From Oscillospiraceae bacterium (GTDB lineage Bacteria > Bacillota > Clostridia > UMGS1810): a stretch of DNA of 64,000 nt. The stretch spans positions 1 to 64,000 of the forward strand of contig SVJU01000003.1 in NCBI GenBank assembly GCA_015068825.1, written 5' to 3'. Below are positions 42,298 to 51,649 of this stretch, one piece after another (position 1 is the stretch's first letter; every line of letters starts with the position of its first letter). A program made the position numbers and the translations under genes. Below the pieces are notes generated by a model. That model saw only the letters and a program-made list of their open reading frames with translations, was not told where the DNA came from and did no database searches.

Positions 42298-43085
42298 TTA
42301 TGCAGTTTTAATTTCAAGACGAAGCTTATCTGATATCATAGCAATAAACTCCGAATTTGTAGGTTTACCTTTACTGCTTAAAATCGTATAGCCAAACATT
42401 TCGTCTAAAACTTCAGGGTCACCTCTGTCCCATGCAACCTCAATTGCGTGTCTTATAGCTCTTTCCACCCTTGAAGATGTAGTATTGTATTTTTTAGCCA
42501 CAGAAGGATACAAAATTTTGTAACCGAATTTATGGTATCCATATCGTTAATAACCATAATTATTGCATCACGCATATACTGATATCCCTTAATATGTGCA
42601 GGAACACCAATTTTTTGAATAATCTGGGTAACACCCATTTCTAAATCAAAATTTCCGTTTGAATTTATATTTTTAAAATTAACTGTTTTAAAAGGTGACA
42701 TATTGTCTTTAAACTCTCTTATTCTTTCTTCAATTACCGAAAGTTCAACAGGTTTAATTATGTAATACTTTGCACCAAGATTCATTGCTGTTTTTGTAAG
42801 TCTGTCATTGCCAATTGCCGAAATAACAATAACATTAGGCTTTTTTGTAAGAGTTGAATTTGCATTTATTTTGCTAAGAACCCCAAAACCGTCAAGATTT
42901 GGCATAACTACATCAACCAAAAGAACATCAGGTTTTGTCTGGAGAACCATTTCGTATGCCTCTTTTCCATCAAATGCGGCACCAACAAACTCAATTCCCT
43001 CACAATGTGTAAGATGATCTCTCATTGTTCTGCAAAATTCCTTATTATCGTCAGCAACAACCACTCTTATCTTATTATTCATCAT
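42298..43085 (-). pseudogene. spo0A: Spo0A sporulation master regulator, frameshifted in the DNA-binding domain
   Basis: Spo0A is the response regulator that starts sporulation. The receiver domain is intact: acidic pocket VVADDN, phospho-acceptor Asp in LLVDVVMPNLDG and Lys in YIIKPVE. The DNA-binding domain begins normally (IIQKIGVPAHIKGYQYMRDA, then INSVTK) but the frame then breaks. The rest of the domain continues in another frame from about 42513 to 42298 ([20 protein letters not shown], then ending in [10 protein letters not shown] and DKLRL). A one-base loss in an A4T4 run at 42512-42519 explains it: five A or five T would restore T-K-I/F-L-Y-P. As given, a 209-residue product ends in an unrelated 16-residue tail at 42453, missing the recognition helix. 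Start: ATG at 43085 or 43082 after GGAGGAG. Confidence 0.9.
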
Positions 43086-43247
43086 TAACTCCTCCAATAT
43101 TTTGTTTTTTGTAATTTCATTATATATTTCGTTGTATCTATTTACAACAAAGTCGCTTTTATTCGATTTTTATTTCCAAATATTTACAAATATGTATATT
43201 ATTTACAATTAGTTTTTTAAAAAAAGCAGACTTTTTCTTAGTAATTA

Positions 43248-43290
43248 AAGAAGGATTGAACCATTTAAGTTCAACCCTTCTTGTTTTTTT
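43248..43290 (+). terminator. Terminator-like hairpin with no obvious gene
   Basis: AAGAAGGATTGAAC/GTTCAACCCTTCTT, a 14-bp stem with one mismatch, then GTTTTTTT on the plus strand. The 43086-43462 gap between divergent spo0A and the zinc-ribbon gene has no ORF leading into it. A small RNA ending here, or a leftover terminator, are both possible; I see nothing else in the gap. Confidence 0.7.
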
Positions 43291-43462
43291 ATATTGGTTT
43301 TTCTTTTTTCAAAATGTTTTTACACTTTTTTCAAAAAAATGACCTAAAACGACCAAAATATTTTTACTCCTAAATTAAGCTAAAATTTGTATTGCCATTT
43401 TTTTAATAAAAGTGTATAATGAAGTCATAAATTGTAGAAAATGCTTTTGGAGGATTATATAA

Positions 43463-44194
43463 ATGAAAAAAGAGATTAACACTTTTGCTAAATTTTTCAG
43501 TATTATTATTTCTGTAATTACTATTTTTCTGATTTTTTCAGACTGGCTGTCACAAGTATACTTTGGCGCTTCGGTTTCTATATTTGAAGTTTCTGATATT
43601 TTAAAAACCCTTCCAACATTTGATATAATTGAAAGTTCTGTTATATCAATTATTATTTCGCTTTCAGTTATTGTTGCAATATCGCTTGAAGCATTGTTTT
43701 TAATGTGTATATTTACAAAACAAAAAACTACATCTTTAGTATGCACACTATCATCAGTTTTTAATATTGCAGCATCCATTGCATTTCTTGTTTTGACTGC
43801 TCTTATAAATATTGGTTTTTCTTATAAAAATCTTGGGTTAACAGCTGTTTTTGTAAACACAACATCAACGCCCTATTTAATAATTATTTTATCAATTGTT
43901 AAAAGAATACTTCTTTTTATAAAGAAAAAAGATAAAAAAGTTAAATTCAATTCTGAATCTGATGCATCATACTTTGAAAACATTTCTTGCTCTAAAGAAA
44001 AAATTTGCCCCGTATGCAGTTCAGTTAATATAGAAGAAGCAAAATTTTGCAAAGACTGTGGCGCAAACTTTGTTGCTTTGGATATAGCCACGAATTTAAA
44101 AGAAGACAACATTAAAATATGTAAAATATGCGGTGAAGAAATCTCTGATAAAATGGCATATTGCATACATTGCGGAAATAAAATTGAAGACTAA
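43463..44194 (+). CDS. Membrane protein with two C-terminal zinc ribbons
   Basis: A 243-residue protein with about four membrane segments (about 8-28, 55-80, 91-118 and 132-150). The cytoplasmic C-terminus holds two zinc-ribbon motifs: CPVCSS with CKDCG (about 180-201) and CKICG with CIHCG (about 217-239). The zinc-ribbon class (DZR type) is common at the ends of Firmicute membrane proteins; no function is known. GGAGG precedes the ATG. It is monocistronic with its own terminator. Confidence 0.82.
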   Translation: MKKEINTFAKFFSIIISVITIFLIFSDWLSQVYFGASVSIFEVSDILKTLPTFDIIESSVISIIISLSVIVAISLEALFLMCIFTKQKTTSLVCTLSSVFNIAASIAFLVLTALINIGFSYKNLGLTAVFVNTTSTPYLIIILSIVKRILLFIKKKDKKVKFNSESDASYFENISCSKEKICPVCSSVNIEEAKFCKDCGANFVALDIATNLKEDNIKICKICGEEISDKMAYCIHCGNKIED

Positions 44195-44206
44195 AAAAGG
44201 CAAATT

Positions 44207-44236
44207 AAAAGACGGGATGTTTATCCCGTCTTTTTT
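44207..44236 (+). terminator. Bidirectional intrinsic terminator
   Basis: AAAAGACGGGAT/ATCCCGTCTTTT hairpin with T run, between convergent genes; its right edge touches the stop codon of the 843-residue gene. Confidence 0.9.
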
Positions 44237-46766
44237 AGTGTAGCCACAAAATATTAAGTTCTTTGTTCCAATCAACATCATATCCCATATAATCAGTAAT
44301 AAATGTTAAGGGGATATGTATTTCTCCGTTTATAAGCACAGGTTTTGCTTTTAAATCAACCATTTCGCCTTTTATTTCGGCTTTTGTTTCATTAACATTC
44401 ATTTTTGCTGTAAAATATATTTTTTTGATTGTGATATCGCCAGTTTGTTCATTATATAAAAGGTCATAATCGGTTTTTTCACAAATTCTTCTCATTGCAA
44501 TATACCACATATTATCTTTTAAAACAGGTTTGTCCTTTTGAACAATAATTTCGTCCTTGAGCCTTATTACAAGATCGTTATTAAACGAAGGAATTGCTAT
44601 TCTTGTTTTGTTGTTTACAAGAATTTCATTTTCTATTCTGTCAACTGTTACAATGTCTTCGCCTGCATCTATTTTTTCAAAGTATACCCCATTTTTTGAA
44701 AGATACAAAAAATTCTGGTCGGTGTAATAGAAAATATCATTAAGCGCGCCTATATATTTTGGTCTTTCTATTTCATAATCAAGCTTGGTAAACGGCATAT
44801 CAGGTGTTGACATAAAGAAAAATCCATACTTTGTACAGCTTATTTCGATTTTATTATTTCCGTAAGGAATGTTAACTGTAGATAATTCAAACCAGTCCTT
44901 ACCATTTTCGCTGTAATAATTCTTTCCTGCACAAACATAATATTTGCCCATTGAATAACCTATCTTTGTAGGATATTCGTCAAATGTTTTTTCACTTACA
45001 AGATTAAAATCTTTATCAAAAATATAAACCTTATTATAAAAATCAAGTACACTTGTGTAATAAGACGGAGCGCCGTCGTATTCAGCCCATTTTGCAATGT
45101 ATCCGCCTTCGGTTGCAATTATGTCGTAATGTCTGCCTTCGGCTTTAAAAATTTCTTTTGCTTCATTACTAAGATTTATCTTTTCAAAATTTACAAGGTT
45201 ACTGCTTTTGTATAAATCAAGATTGTTCCATACAAGAAAATCTTTTCCGTCTGTTTTTATTCCCTTTTTAGCCACCTCAAATTGCGAAGGCTCAAATTTA
45301 ACCTCATAAGGAGAATCCTTTAAAACAAAAGAGTTAATCATACCGCCATTATTGTTTGCAGGAAGGATAACATCAATATAAAATGTTGTTTTTTTATTTT
45401 TTTCAAGCTTTACACACGCCATTGTGTCAAGTGCACCATCACCCTTATTACCTTTTGAAATTGCATAAGGAAACACACTTTGCATATTTTCATCATACAA
45501 AATAACAATATTGTTTGAGCTTGTTTCAAGATTATAATAAACATATCTGTCAAAATTGCAACGGTTGTTTATGGTAACTTTATAATTTACCCTTACACCG
45601 TAGTTACCAAGGTTGCACGCCTCAAGATAGTTATCCTCATATCGTGTTACCAAACGGTTTGGAATAAACTTGTTTTCATCCTGCGGATTTTTTTCTTCAT
45701 CTGTGGATTTTGTATCTGTATGGAAAACATCAAAATACCACCACTCATCTTTTTTAATGTCGGGAACATCATCACCATAAAGATTTAATTTTTCTTCGTC
45801 TTTATATTTTATAACAAGCATATCTGACTCGGCGCACATATCTTTTGCCCATTTTGCATTTTGCGGATTTAAATTTGTAACCCATTTTTCTGTATATCTT
45901 CCGGCGGTATTATACTGATTGTAAATATTCACAGGTAAATATGCTCCGTCTTTATCCTTGTTGTTTATATTAAAGTTAAGTGTTGCACAAACCTTTGGAA
46001 GTGTTTCGGCAATACCTTTATATTGTCTTTCTCTTATATATCCGTCTTCTTTGGCGTTGTAATTATGATTACTTCTGTCCTTTAAAGTTCCTGTGTGTTT
46101 AAGTGCTGCAATATTAAAATCGCACTCACCCGACAAAACCTCAAAATCCATTAAAATATTAACAGGTTTTAAATACGGCACAACCGAATAATTGTCTATA
46201 TACTGGCTTAACCATACATTTTTTGTGTTGCTTATTCCAAACTTAACCTCGTTAAAATTGCCCGGATAATATCTTTTATACGAATTAACCTGATAAATAG
46301 GCATTTTAAGATAAGTTGCCCACGCATCCATACAGCTCCAGCTATCTTCGTATCTCTGCTCATTACCACCCGAATACAAGGTTTTAACATGCGGCATTTC
46401 ATAAGCAAGAGATGTAATTTTTATAACGGCGTTTGTTTTTGTTTCAAAAAGTCCGTCTACCTCTATTGAAAATCCTGGCTCAATTATTTTGCCCTCTTCG
46501 TTTTTTATACCTGTGTTATTAAGATTTGTTATAAAAACAGAATATTTACCGGGTTTTAACGAGGTGTTTTTCATTATATATCTGGCGTCAGGATTTGATT
46601 TGTCCGACAAATTTTCTCTTTCAATAGACTCAATATTGTTTTCGTATATGTAAGTTCCGCCGCCTGCCTCTTTAAAAACAAGGTCGCATGGTTCAATTCT
46701 TGCATAAGCAGTTCCAACTGCAAAAACAAATATTAAAAATATAAATATATTAATAAATTTTTTCAT
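44235..46766 (-). CDS. Large secreted protein with C-terminal stalk domain
   Basis: An 843-residue exported protein, signal peptide about 1-22 (ends in GTAYA). Residues 25-550 contain beta-rich material with no family I can name. About 560-740 has repeated patterns (YYTSVLDFYNKVYIFDKDF, MGKYYVCAGKNYYSENGKDW, TDQNFLYLSKNGVYFEKID) that look like beta-propeller or Kelch-like blades with S-x-D-G/N-G-x-x-F/W motifs. The last 95 residues form a copper-amine-oxidase-N domain (KPVLINGEIHIPLTFITDYMG) that ends two residues before the stop. Stalk domains are normally N-terminal in this organism's other proteins, so this order is reversed. GGAG precedes the ATG. Confidence 0.72.
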   Translation of the reverse strand: MKKFINIFIFLIFVFAVGTAYARIEPCDLVFKEAGGGTYIYENNIESIERENLSDKSNPDARYIMKNTSLKPGKYSVFITNLNNTGIKNEEGKIIEPGFSIEVDGLFETKTNAVIKITSLAYEMPHVKTLYSGGNEQRYEDSWSCMDAWATYLKMPIYQVNSYKRYYPGNFNEVKFGISNTKNVWLSQYIDNYSVVPYLKPVNILMDFEVLSGECDFNIAALKHTGTLKDRSNHNYNAKEDGYIRERQYKGIAETLPKVCATLNFNINNKDKDGAYLPVNIYNQYNTAGRYTEKWVTNLNPQNAKWAKDMCAESDMLVIKYKDEEKLNLYGDDVPDIKKDEWWYFDVFHTDTKSTDEEKNPQDENKFIPNRLVTRYEDNYLEACNLGNYGVRVNYKVTINNRCNFDRYVYYNLETSSNNIVILYDENMQSVFPYAISKGNKGDGALDTMACVKLEKNKKTTFYIDVILPANNNGGMINSFVLKDSPYEVKFEPSQFEVAKKGIKTDGKDFLVWNNLDLYKSSNLVNFEKINLSNEAKEIFKAEGRHYDIIATEGGYIAKWAEYDGAPSYYTSVLDFYNKVYIFDKDFNLVSEKTFDEYPTKIGYSMGKYYVCAGKNYYSENGKDWFELSTVNIPYGNNKIEISCTKYGFFFMSTPDMPFTKLDYEIERPKYIGALNDIFYYTDQNFLYLSKNGVYFEKIDAGEDIVTVDRIENEILVNNKTRIAIPSFNNDLVIRLKDEIIVQKDKPVLKDNMWYIAMRRICEKTDYDLLYNEQTGDITIKKIYFTAKMNVNETKAEIKGEMVDLKAKPVLINGEIHIPLTFITDYMGYDVDWNKELNILWLH

Positions 46767-47076
46767 TAAAAATCTCCTTTTTATGTGGTGATAATTTATT
46801 TTATCATAACAGCCCTTTCATTTCAATATATAAATTATACCTGATTTTGGTATCACATAATATTTTAAAGCATTTTTAAGTAATTATAAATTTTTATAAG
46901 ATAATTATGCCACATACTATATAGCAAATTGACAGCTTTTCTTACAGTGTTTGCTTTTTTTTTAAAAACAAGTTAAAATAGGTTATGCCTACAAGCGATG
47001 GATAAATCGTTTAAAGGGCCAAAAAAGATAAGTAAAGTGTCCGCCACACTTTACTTAAAAGAAAGGATAATTCAAT
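46767..47076. other. Intergenic region with 5'-UTR hairpin before sleB
   Basis: AT-rich 310-bp gap between divergent genes. The only structure I see is a perfect 11-bp hairpin (AAGTAAAGTGT/ACACTTTACTT, 47030-47056) with a CCGCC loop, 4-5 nt before the AAAGGA ribosome site of the sleB-like gene. It has no T tail, so it is not a terminator. Confidence 0.6.
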
Positions 47077-47745
47077 ATGAAAAAGATATTTTTTCTGTTG
47101 ACACTTACCCTGACCCTCTTTTTGACCTGTGTAGGTGCATCGGCATCCGATGTACTTCTTAAACACACTTCAGACAGTTACGAGGTAACTGTTGTGCAGA
47201 CACTACTTAAAAATCAGGGATATTTTGATGGCGAAATAACAGGATACTATGGCTACAACACCAAAAGCGCCGTTAAAGATTTTCAAAAAGCTTTTTCCCT
47301 TAAAACTGACGGGATTTTTGGTCCTCAGACAAGAACTGCACTTTATAATGCAGCATCAAAGCATTATTTAAGAACTTATGACGATAACGATATTTACTGG
47401 TTATCGCGTCTTATTGAGGCAGAAGCCCAGGGCGAAAGCTATACAGGAAAGGTTGCGGTTGGTAACTGTGTTTTAAACAGAGTTATTTCAAACCAATATC
47501 CCAACAATGTTGTAAAGGTTATTTTTGATAAAAACTATGGTGTGCAGTATCAGCCTACCGCAAACGGAAAAATTTATAACACTCCGTCAAATGACAGTAA
47601 AAATGCCGCCATTGCAGCACTTGAAGGTGCAAAACCCATTGGAAAATGTATGTTTTTCTACAATCCTTCAAAAAGCTCAAGCAACTGGATTAAAAATAAC
47701 CGAAAGTATTATACAACAATAGGAAATCACGATTTTCATATATAA
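47077..47745 (+). CDS. sleB: SleB-like spore cortex-lytic enzyme/cell wall hydrolase
   Basis: A 222-residue exported protein: signal peptide 1-23, a peptidoglycan-binding domain (PG_binding_1, about 30-93, VTVVQTLLKNQGYF and GIFGPQTRTAL), and a Hydrolase_2 (SleB/CwlJ) catalytic domain (about 104-222). The catalytic glutamates lie in LIEAEAQGESYTGKVAVG (about 112-129). The C-terminus IGNHDFHI is typical. SleB-type lytic transglycosylases degrade spore cortex during germination; in non-sporulating relatives similar enzymes act on vegetative wall. AAAGGA precedes the ATG. Confidence 0.92.
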   Translation: MKKIFFLLTLTLTLFLTCVGASASDVLLKHTSDSYEVTVVQTLLKNQGYFDGEITGYYGYNTKSAVKDFQKAFSLKTDGIFGPQTRTALYNAASKHYLRTYDDNDIYWLSRLIEAEAQGESYTGKVAVGNCVLNRVISNQYPNNVVKVIFDKNYGVQYQPTANGKIYNTPSNDSKNAAIAALEGAKPIGKCMFFYNPSKSSSNWIKNNRKYYTTIGNHDFHI

Positions 47746-47775
47746 AAAAACAATCCCTTCCGGGATTGTTTTTTT
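47744..47775 (+). terminator. Bidirectional intrinsic terminator
   Basis: AAAACAATCCC/GGGATTGTTTT hairpin with a 4-nt loop and T run, between the sleB-like and AraC-type genes. Confidence 0.9.
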
Positions 47776-48571
47776 ATATATATTTACTTCGATATTCAAA
47801 AGGTGATAATCCTGTATGGTTTTTAAAAATCTTGTAAAAATAAGATTTATCATAAAAATTTAAAAATGCACTTATTTCTTCAATAGTAATTTTACTACTT
47901 CTTAAAAGTTCTTTTGCTTTTTCAACCCTTAGTGTATTAATATATTTTACAGGACTCATTTTTATTCTTTCTTTAAACACTCTTCTGAAATGACTTTCCG
48001 ACATCGCACATTTTTGTGCAATATCAGAAATTGATATTGGTGTATTAAAATTAAGTTTTATATACTTTATAGCATCATCTAAGCTCATCATATTTTTCTC
48101 GTTATTTTCCGATAAAATCTCATCAAAAACTTTATAACATAACGATTTTGCTTTGAGTATACGGTTTTTCATATATAAGTCAATAATCTTATGAAATATT
48201 TGGGTAAGTTTTCCAGAGCTATCCTCATAGATTTTTGTTATTTTATCATTAAATAAAAACTCTTTTCCTTCATCATTAATCAAAATAAAGTTTATAAGAC
48301 TTGCATTAATAGACGATTTATCGCTATCTGATATAAAATATACTTTATAATTTATACCTTTTGGAATATAAATTACATCGCCGCTTTGCGCAGTAAAAAA
48401 TGAATTATCCAAAAATGTATATATGAATTTTCCTTTTAAAATTAAAGATAATCCATTATCCGGACGAGGATTATCTAAGTAACTATATGCACCGGACATT
48501 TTCCATTCCTGCGACAGTGCAACCAACTTATGAATATTGAAGCTGTTAGTATTTATGCTTGGATTTTTCAT
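47774..48571 (-). CDS. AraC-family transcriptional regulator
   Basis: A 265-residue regulator. The N-terminal cupin-like sensor (1-150; KGKFIYTF and AQSGDVIYIPKG) is followed by a two-HTH AraC domain (about 167-263: IKLNFNTPISISDIAQKCAMSESHFRRVF, and EEISAFLNFYDKSYFYKIFKNHTGLSPFEYR in shorter parts). This layout fits activators of sugar-use genes. It is downstream of the Gfo/Idh/MocA and TIM-barrel genes on the same strand, so it probably regulates them. Confidence 0.9.
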   Translation of the reverse strand: MKNPSINTNSFNIHKLVALSQEWKMSGAYSYLDNPRPDNGLSLILKGKFIYTFLDNSFFTAQSGDVIYIPKGINYKVYFISDSDKSSINASLINFILINDEGKEFLFNDKITKIYEDSSGKLTQIFHKIIDLYMKNRILKAKSLCYKVFDEILSENNEKNMMSLDDAIKYIKLNFNTPISISDIAQKCAMSESHFRRVFKERIKMSPVKYINTLRVEKAKELLRSSKITIEEISAFLNFYDKSYFYKIFKNHTGLSPFEYRSKYI

Positions 48572-48649
48572 AATTCATAAATTCCTCCCCTGTGCAATGA
48601 TATGTCTTTAGATAATTGTTACATCTAAACTTTATTTTGTCAATACTTA

Positions 48650-49792
48650 TTAATACAAAAATAAACTTCTTTCTTCACTCGCTCCAGAATAATATTCTGT
48701 TGATATTGGTGCAGGAATTTCAAAATCTGTATTCAATTCTACAAATTTTCGTGTAATTGAGGACTCTATAATTGCATTTATCACTTCAAGTGCATGGTAT
48801 CCTATTTCAAAAGAAATTCTTGGTTTTCTTTTACATCTTAAAGCCCACGCCATATCTACTGCTCCTATACCTCTTAAATTTTCTTTGAACGGATGGGATA
48901 TAGGAAATTCCAGTTTTTCTCCTTCATTTTTTTCGATATATATTTTATCACCAAAATTATTAGGATCAGCTAAATATAAAGTACCTTCTGTACCATGTAA
49001 TTCAAAAAGATTTCCGTTTATACGAAAATCAGAGCATGTATTAAATGAGCAAAAAGGTCCGCTTTTAAATTTCATGCTTGCACAAACAGTATTTATTGTA
49101 TTTACAAAAAAGTTTTCGTTAAACAGCTCATGCCGCGGATTAAGATATGGTCTTTGTGCTTTTGTAGTTGTAGCATATCCGCATACACTTTCTACTGGCC
49201 CAAAAATGTTAAATAATGCATGCAAATGATATCCTCCCATGTCATATGGAATTCCGCCGCCTTCACACATAACAGAGTAGCGCCTTTTTGCATCATCTTC
49301 ACTTGATTTAATCATATGGTATCCTCTTGGGCGGTTTACAATTATCTGTATAACATTTCCGATTAATCCTTTTTCTATTATGTACCTTGCTGTTTGCTGA
49401 CTTGCACCTAAAAATGTATCAGGAGCTGATGCAAACATAACATTGTGCTTTTTTCTAAGTTCATTGATTTTATCCGCTTCATCCATTGTTATGCACATCA
49501 TTTTTTCACTATAACAATGTTTGCCGGCACTAATAATCTGTTTATTTACTTCATAATGTGCACTGGCATAGGTAAGATTTAGCACAAGCTCAATTTCTTT
49601 GTCATTTAATATTTCTTCATTTGTCATTTGCTTTATATTGTATTTTTCAGCCTGCGCTTTTGCTTTTTCTTCTACAATATCCGAAATACCCACAAGTTCA
49701 ATTATGCTGAAACGATTTTTTAAATTTTCAAGATATATGTCGCTTATCATACCCGCGCCTATAACAGCGGTTTTAACAGGTTTAAATATCAT
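48650..49792 (-). CDS. Gfo/Idh/MocA-family NAD(P)-dependent oxidoreductase
   Basis: A 380-residue oxidoreductase. The N-terminal Rossmann motif AVIGAGMISDIYLENL, the EK(M)-type catalytic motif around SAGKHCYSEKMMCIT (about 90-104) and the C-terminal dimerisation half (MGGYHLHALFNIFGP near 191) mark the family. Substrates are sugars or inositols. Its ATG overlaps the stop of the TIM-barrel isomerase gene by 1 bp, so the two enzymes are translationally coupled and likely act in one pathway. Confidence 0.92.
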   Translation of the reverse strand: MIFKPVKTAVIGAGMISDIYLENLKNRFSIIELVGISDIVEEKAKAQAEKYNIKQMTNEEILNDKEIELVLNLTYASAHYEVNKQIISAGKHCYSEKMMCITMDEADKINELRKKHNVMFASAPDTFLGASQQTARYIIEKGLIGNVIQIIVNRPRGYHMIKSSEDDAKRRYSVMCEGGGIPYDMGGYHLHALFNIFGPVESVCGYATTTKAQRPYLNPRHELFNENFFVNTINTVCASMKFKSGPFCSFNTCSDFRINGNLFELHGTEGTLYLADPNNFGDKIYIEKNEGEKLEFPISHPFKENLRGIGAVDMAWALRCKRKPRISFEIGYHALEVINAIIESSITRKFVELNTDFEIPAPISTEYYSGASEERSLFLY

Positions 49793-50580
49793 TAGTCATC
49801 CACCCCTATCTTTTTGAGGAAATCAAAGCTTGATTTAACACACGCAAACGCATCACGGCCATATGTATCATCCTGTTCAATTGCATAACTCTTTACATCA
49901 AGTCTTTTACACAAATCAACAATTGGCTTCCAATTAAGATTTCCTTCACCCACAGGTGCAAATTCAATTGGCCGCGCTTCCCATTTTTCGCCCATTGCGC
50001 CAATTGCAAAATCTTTAACATGAACATAGTCAAAACGGTCTTTGTATTGCTCTAAAAATTCTGTTATAACGCTTCCGCCCGACTGAATCCAGTGTGTATC
50101 AGGTATAATTTGAATTGCTTCAGGGTCGGTTTCATCAATTAGAATATCAATACCTTTTTTGTTACCAAACCTTTTAAATTCAAACGAATGAAAATGATAA
50201 ACAATCTTTATTCCTTTTGATTTATATTCCTTTGAAACCTCGTTAAGATAATGTGCAAACATTTTATATCCTGATGCATTATCCGTAAGCCCTCTTTGTA
50301 TTGAATCAATTCTTACATATTTTGTATTAAAAAGTTCGCACTGTTCGATAGTAGTATTTAATCGATCTTCTAATTTTAGTGAAGGACAAAACACAGAATC
50401 ATTTATTATACCAAAACTATCAAATACCTTTTTTACTTCTTTGGCATCAAATGCATCAGGAATGCTGTACTGCAAGGTTTCAAACCCAATTTCTCTAAGC
50501 TTTGATATAGTATTTTTAAAATCTTCCCAGGTTTTTGTATGTTCTCTCATTGTAAACATCTGAAGTGAAATTTTACTCAT
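49792..50580 (-). CDS. Sugar phosphate isomerase/epimerase, TIM-barrel
   Basis: A 262-residue AP-endonuclease-2-family isomerase (IolE/IolI/KguE-like). Motifs seen are the start ISLQMFTMREHTKTWEDF, a metal-site His in IKIVYHFHSFEF, DTHWIQSGG near 160-168, HVKDF, and the terminal IEQDDT. Metal ligands (Glu/Asp/His) lie at the expected strand ends. It leads the operon with the Gfo/Idh/MocA gene. The pair is typical of inositol or uncommon sugar breakdown; the substrate is unknown. Confidence 0.88.
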   Translation of the reverse strand: MSKISLQMFTMREHTKTWEDFKNTISKLREIGFETLQYSIPDAFDAKEVKKVFDSFGIINDSVFCPSLKLEDRLNTTIEQCELFNTKYVRIDSIQRGLTDNASGYKMFAHYLNEVSKEYKSKGIKIVYHFHSFEFKRFGNKKGIDILIDETDPEAIQIIPDTHWIQSGGSVITEFLEQYKDRFDYVHVKDFAIGAMGEKWEARPIEFAPVGEGNLNWKPIVDLCKRLDVKSYAIEQDDTYGRDAFACVKSSFDFLKKIGVDD

Positions 50581-50713
50581 TTAAAACTCTCCTTTTAATA
50601 AATTCTTACCATGTTTTCATTATACTTAATGCAATTTTCTTTTCAATGTAAATTTTAAAAAAGCTGTTGTATTTTTCGGGCATTTCAAAAATATTTGTTT
50701 TATATTATCGTTC

Positions 50714-50742
50714 TTGAAATATTGCAAGCTTTGTGATATTAT
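50714..50742 (+). promoter_or_regulatory. Promoter of the methionine operon
   Basis: TTGAAA (50714-50719), 17-nt spacer, TATTAT (50737-50742), about 32 bp before the metF ATG. No SAM riboswitch or T-box is seen here. Confidence 0.75.
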
Positions 50743-50773
50743 ATTTTTATTAATATATAAAGAAGTGATTTGT

Positions 50774-51649
50774 ATGAGAATTATTGATATTTTAAAAGAT
50801 GAAAAACTTTCGTTATCGTTTGAGGTGTTTCCTCCCAAAAGCGATACCAACTTTGAAAGCGTTAAAGATGCAACCGAAAAAATTGCACTTTTAAAGCCAT
50901 CCTTTATGAGTGTTACATATGGTGCAGGCGGCGGAACAAGCAAATACACACTTGACATTGCAAAAAATATTGAAAAAACACATTCTGTACCAATGCTTAC
51001 ACACTTAACATGCGTTTCATCTACCAAAGAAACAGTAAAACAAAGAATTGCTGATATGAAAAACGCAGGAATTAAAAATGTTATGGCACTAAGGGGCGAT
51101 TTAACACCCGAACTTGAAAAATCTGATAAATCAAAGTGGCATTATCACCACGCGATTGACCTTATAAAAGAGCTTAAAGATAACGATTTTTGCATTGGCG
51201 GTGCATGCTACCCCGAGGTACATCCTGAAAGTTTAAATCAAAAGGATGATATTATGCACCTTAAAGAAAAGGTTGATGCTGGATGTCAGTTTTTAACCAC
51301 GCAGATGTTTTTTGACAATAATCTTTTATACAATTTTTTATATAAAATAAGAGAAGCGGGCATAACCGTTCCTGTTGTTGCAGGAATTATGCCAATTACA
51401 AATGCAAATCAGGTGGAAAGAGCAATAAAACTATCTGGCTCTTTTATGCCGCAAAGATTTAAAAGCATAGTGGATAAATTCGGCTATGACAAAGATGCAA
51501 TGAAACAGGCTGGAATTGCTTACGCAACCGACCAGATTATAGATTTATACGCAAACAACATCACAAATGTTCATGTTTATTCTATGAACAAACCCGATGT
51601 TGCCGAAAAAATACAGAGTAATTTATCTGATATATTAGGAAAAATATGA
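50774..51649 (+). CDS. metF: Methylenetetrahydrofolate reductase MetF
   Basis: MetF reduces 5,10-methylene-THF to 5-methyl-THF, the methyl donor for MetH. The 291 residues form a flavin TIM barrel: FEVFPPKSD near the N-terminus, SVTYGAGGGT, ALRGD, FCIGGACYPEVHPES and the late PVVAGIMPI. Length is typical. I use the ATG at 50774 (GAAGTG upstream); an extension to a TTG at 50714 would begin on the -35 element and is rejected. It overlaps the next gene by 4 bp. Confidence 0.95.
   Translation: MRIIDILKDEKLSLSFEVFPPKSDTNFESVKDATEKIALLKPSFMSVTYGAGGGTSKYTLDIAKNIEKTHSVPMLTHLTCVSSTKETVKQRIADMKNAGIKNVMALRGDLTPELEKSDKSKWHYHHAIDLIKELKDNDFCIGGACYPEVHPESLNQKDDIMHLKEKVDAGCQFLTTQMFFDNNLLYNFLYKIREAGITVPVVAGIMPITNANQVERAIKLSGSFMPQRFKSIVDKFGYDKDAMKQAGIAYATDQIIDLYANNITNVHVYSMNKPDVAEKIQSNLSDILGKI

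Noticed and set aside
50581-50773. SAM riboswitch or T-box upstream of metF
   Set aside because: I looked for the SAM-I core and T-box sequence and saw neither; only a promoter is present.
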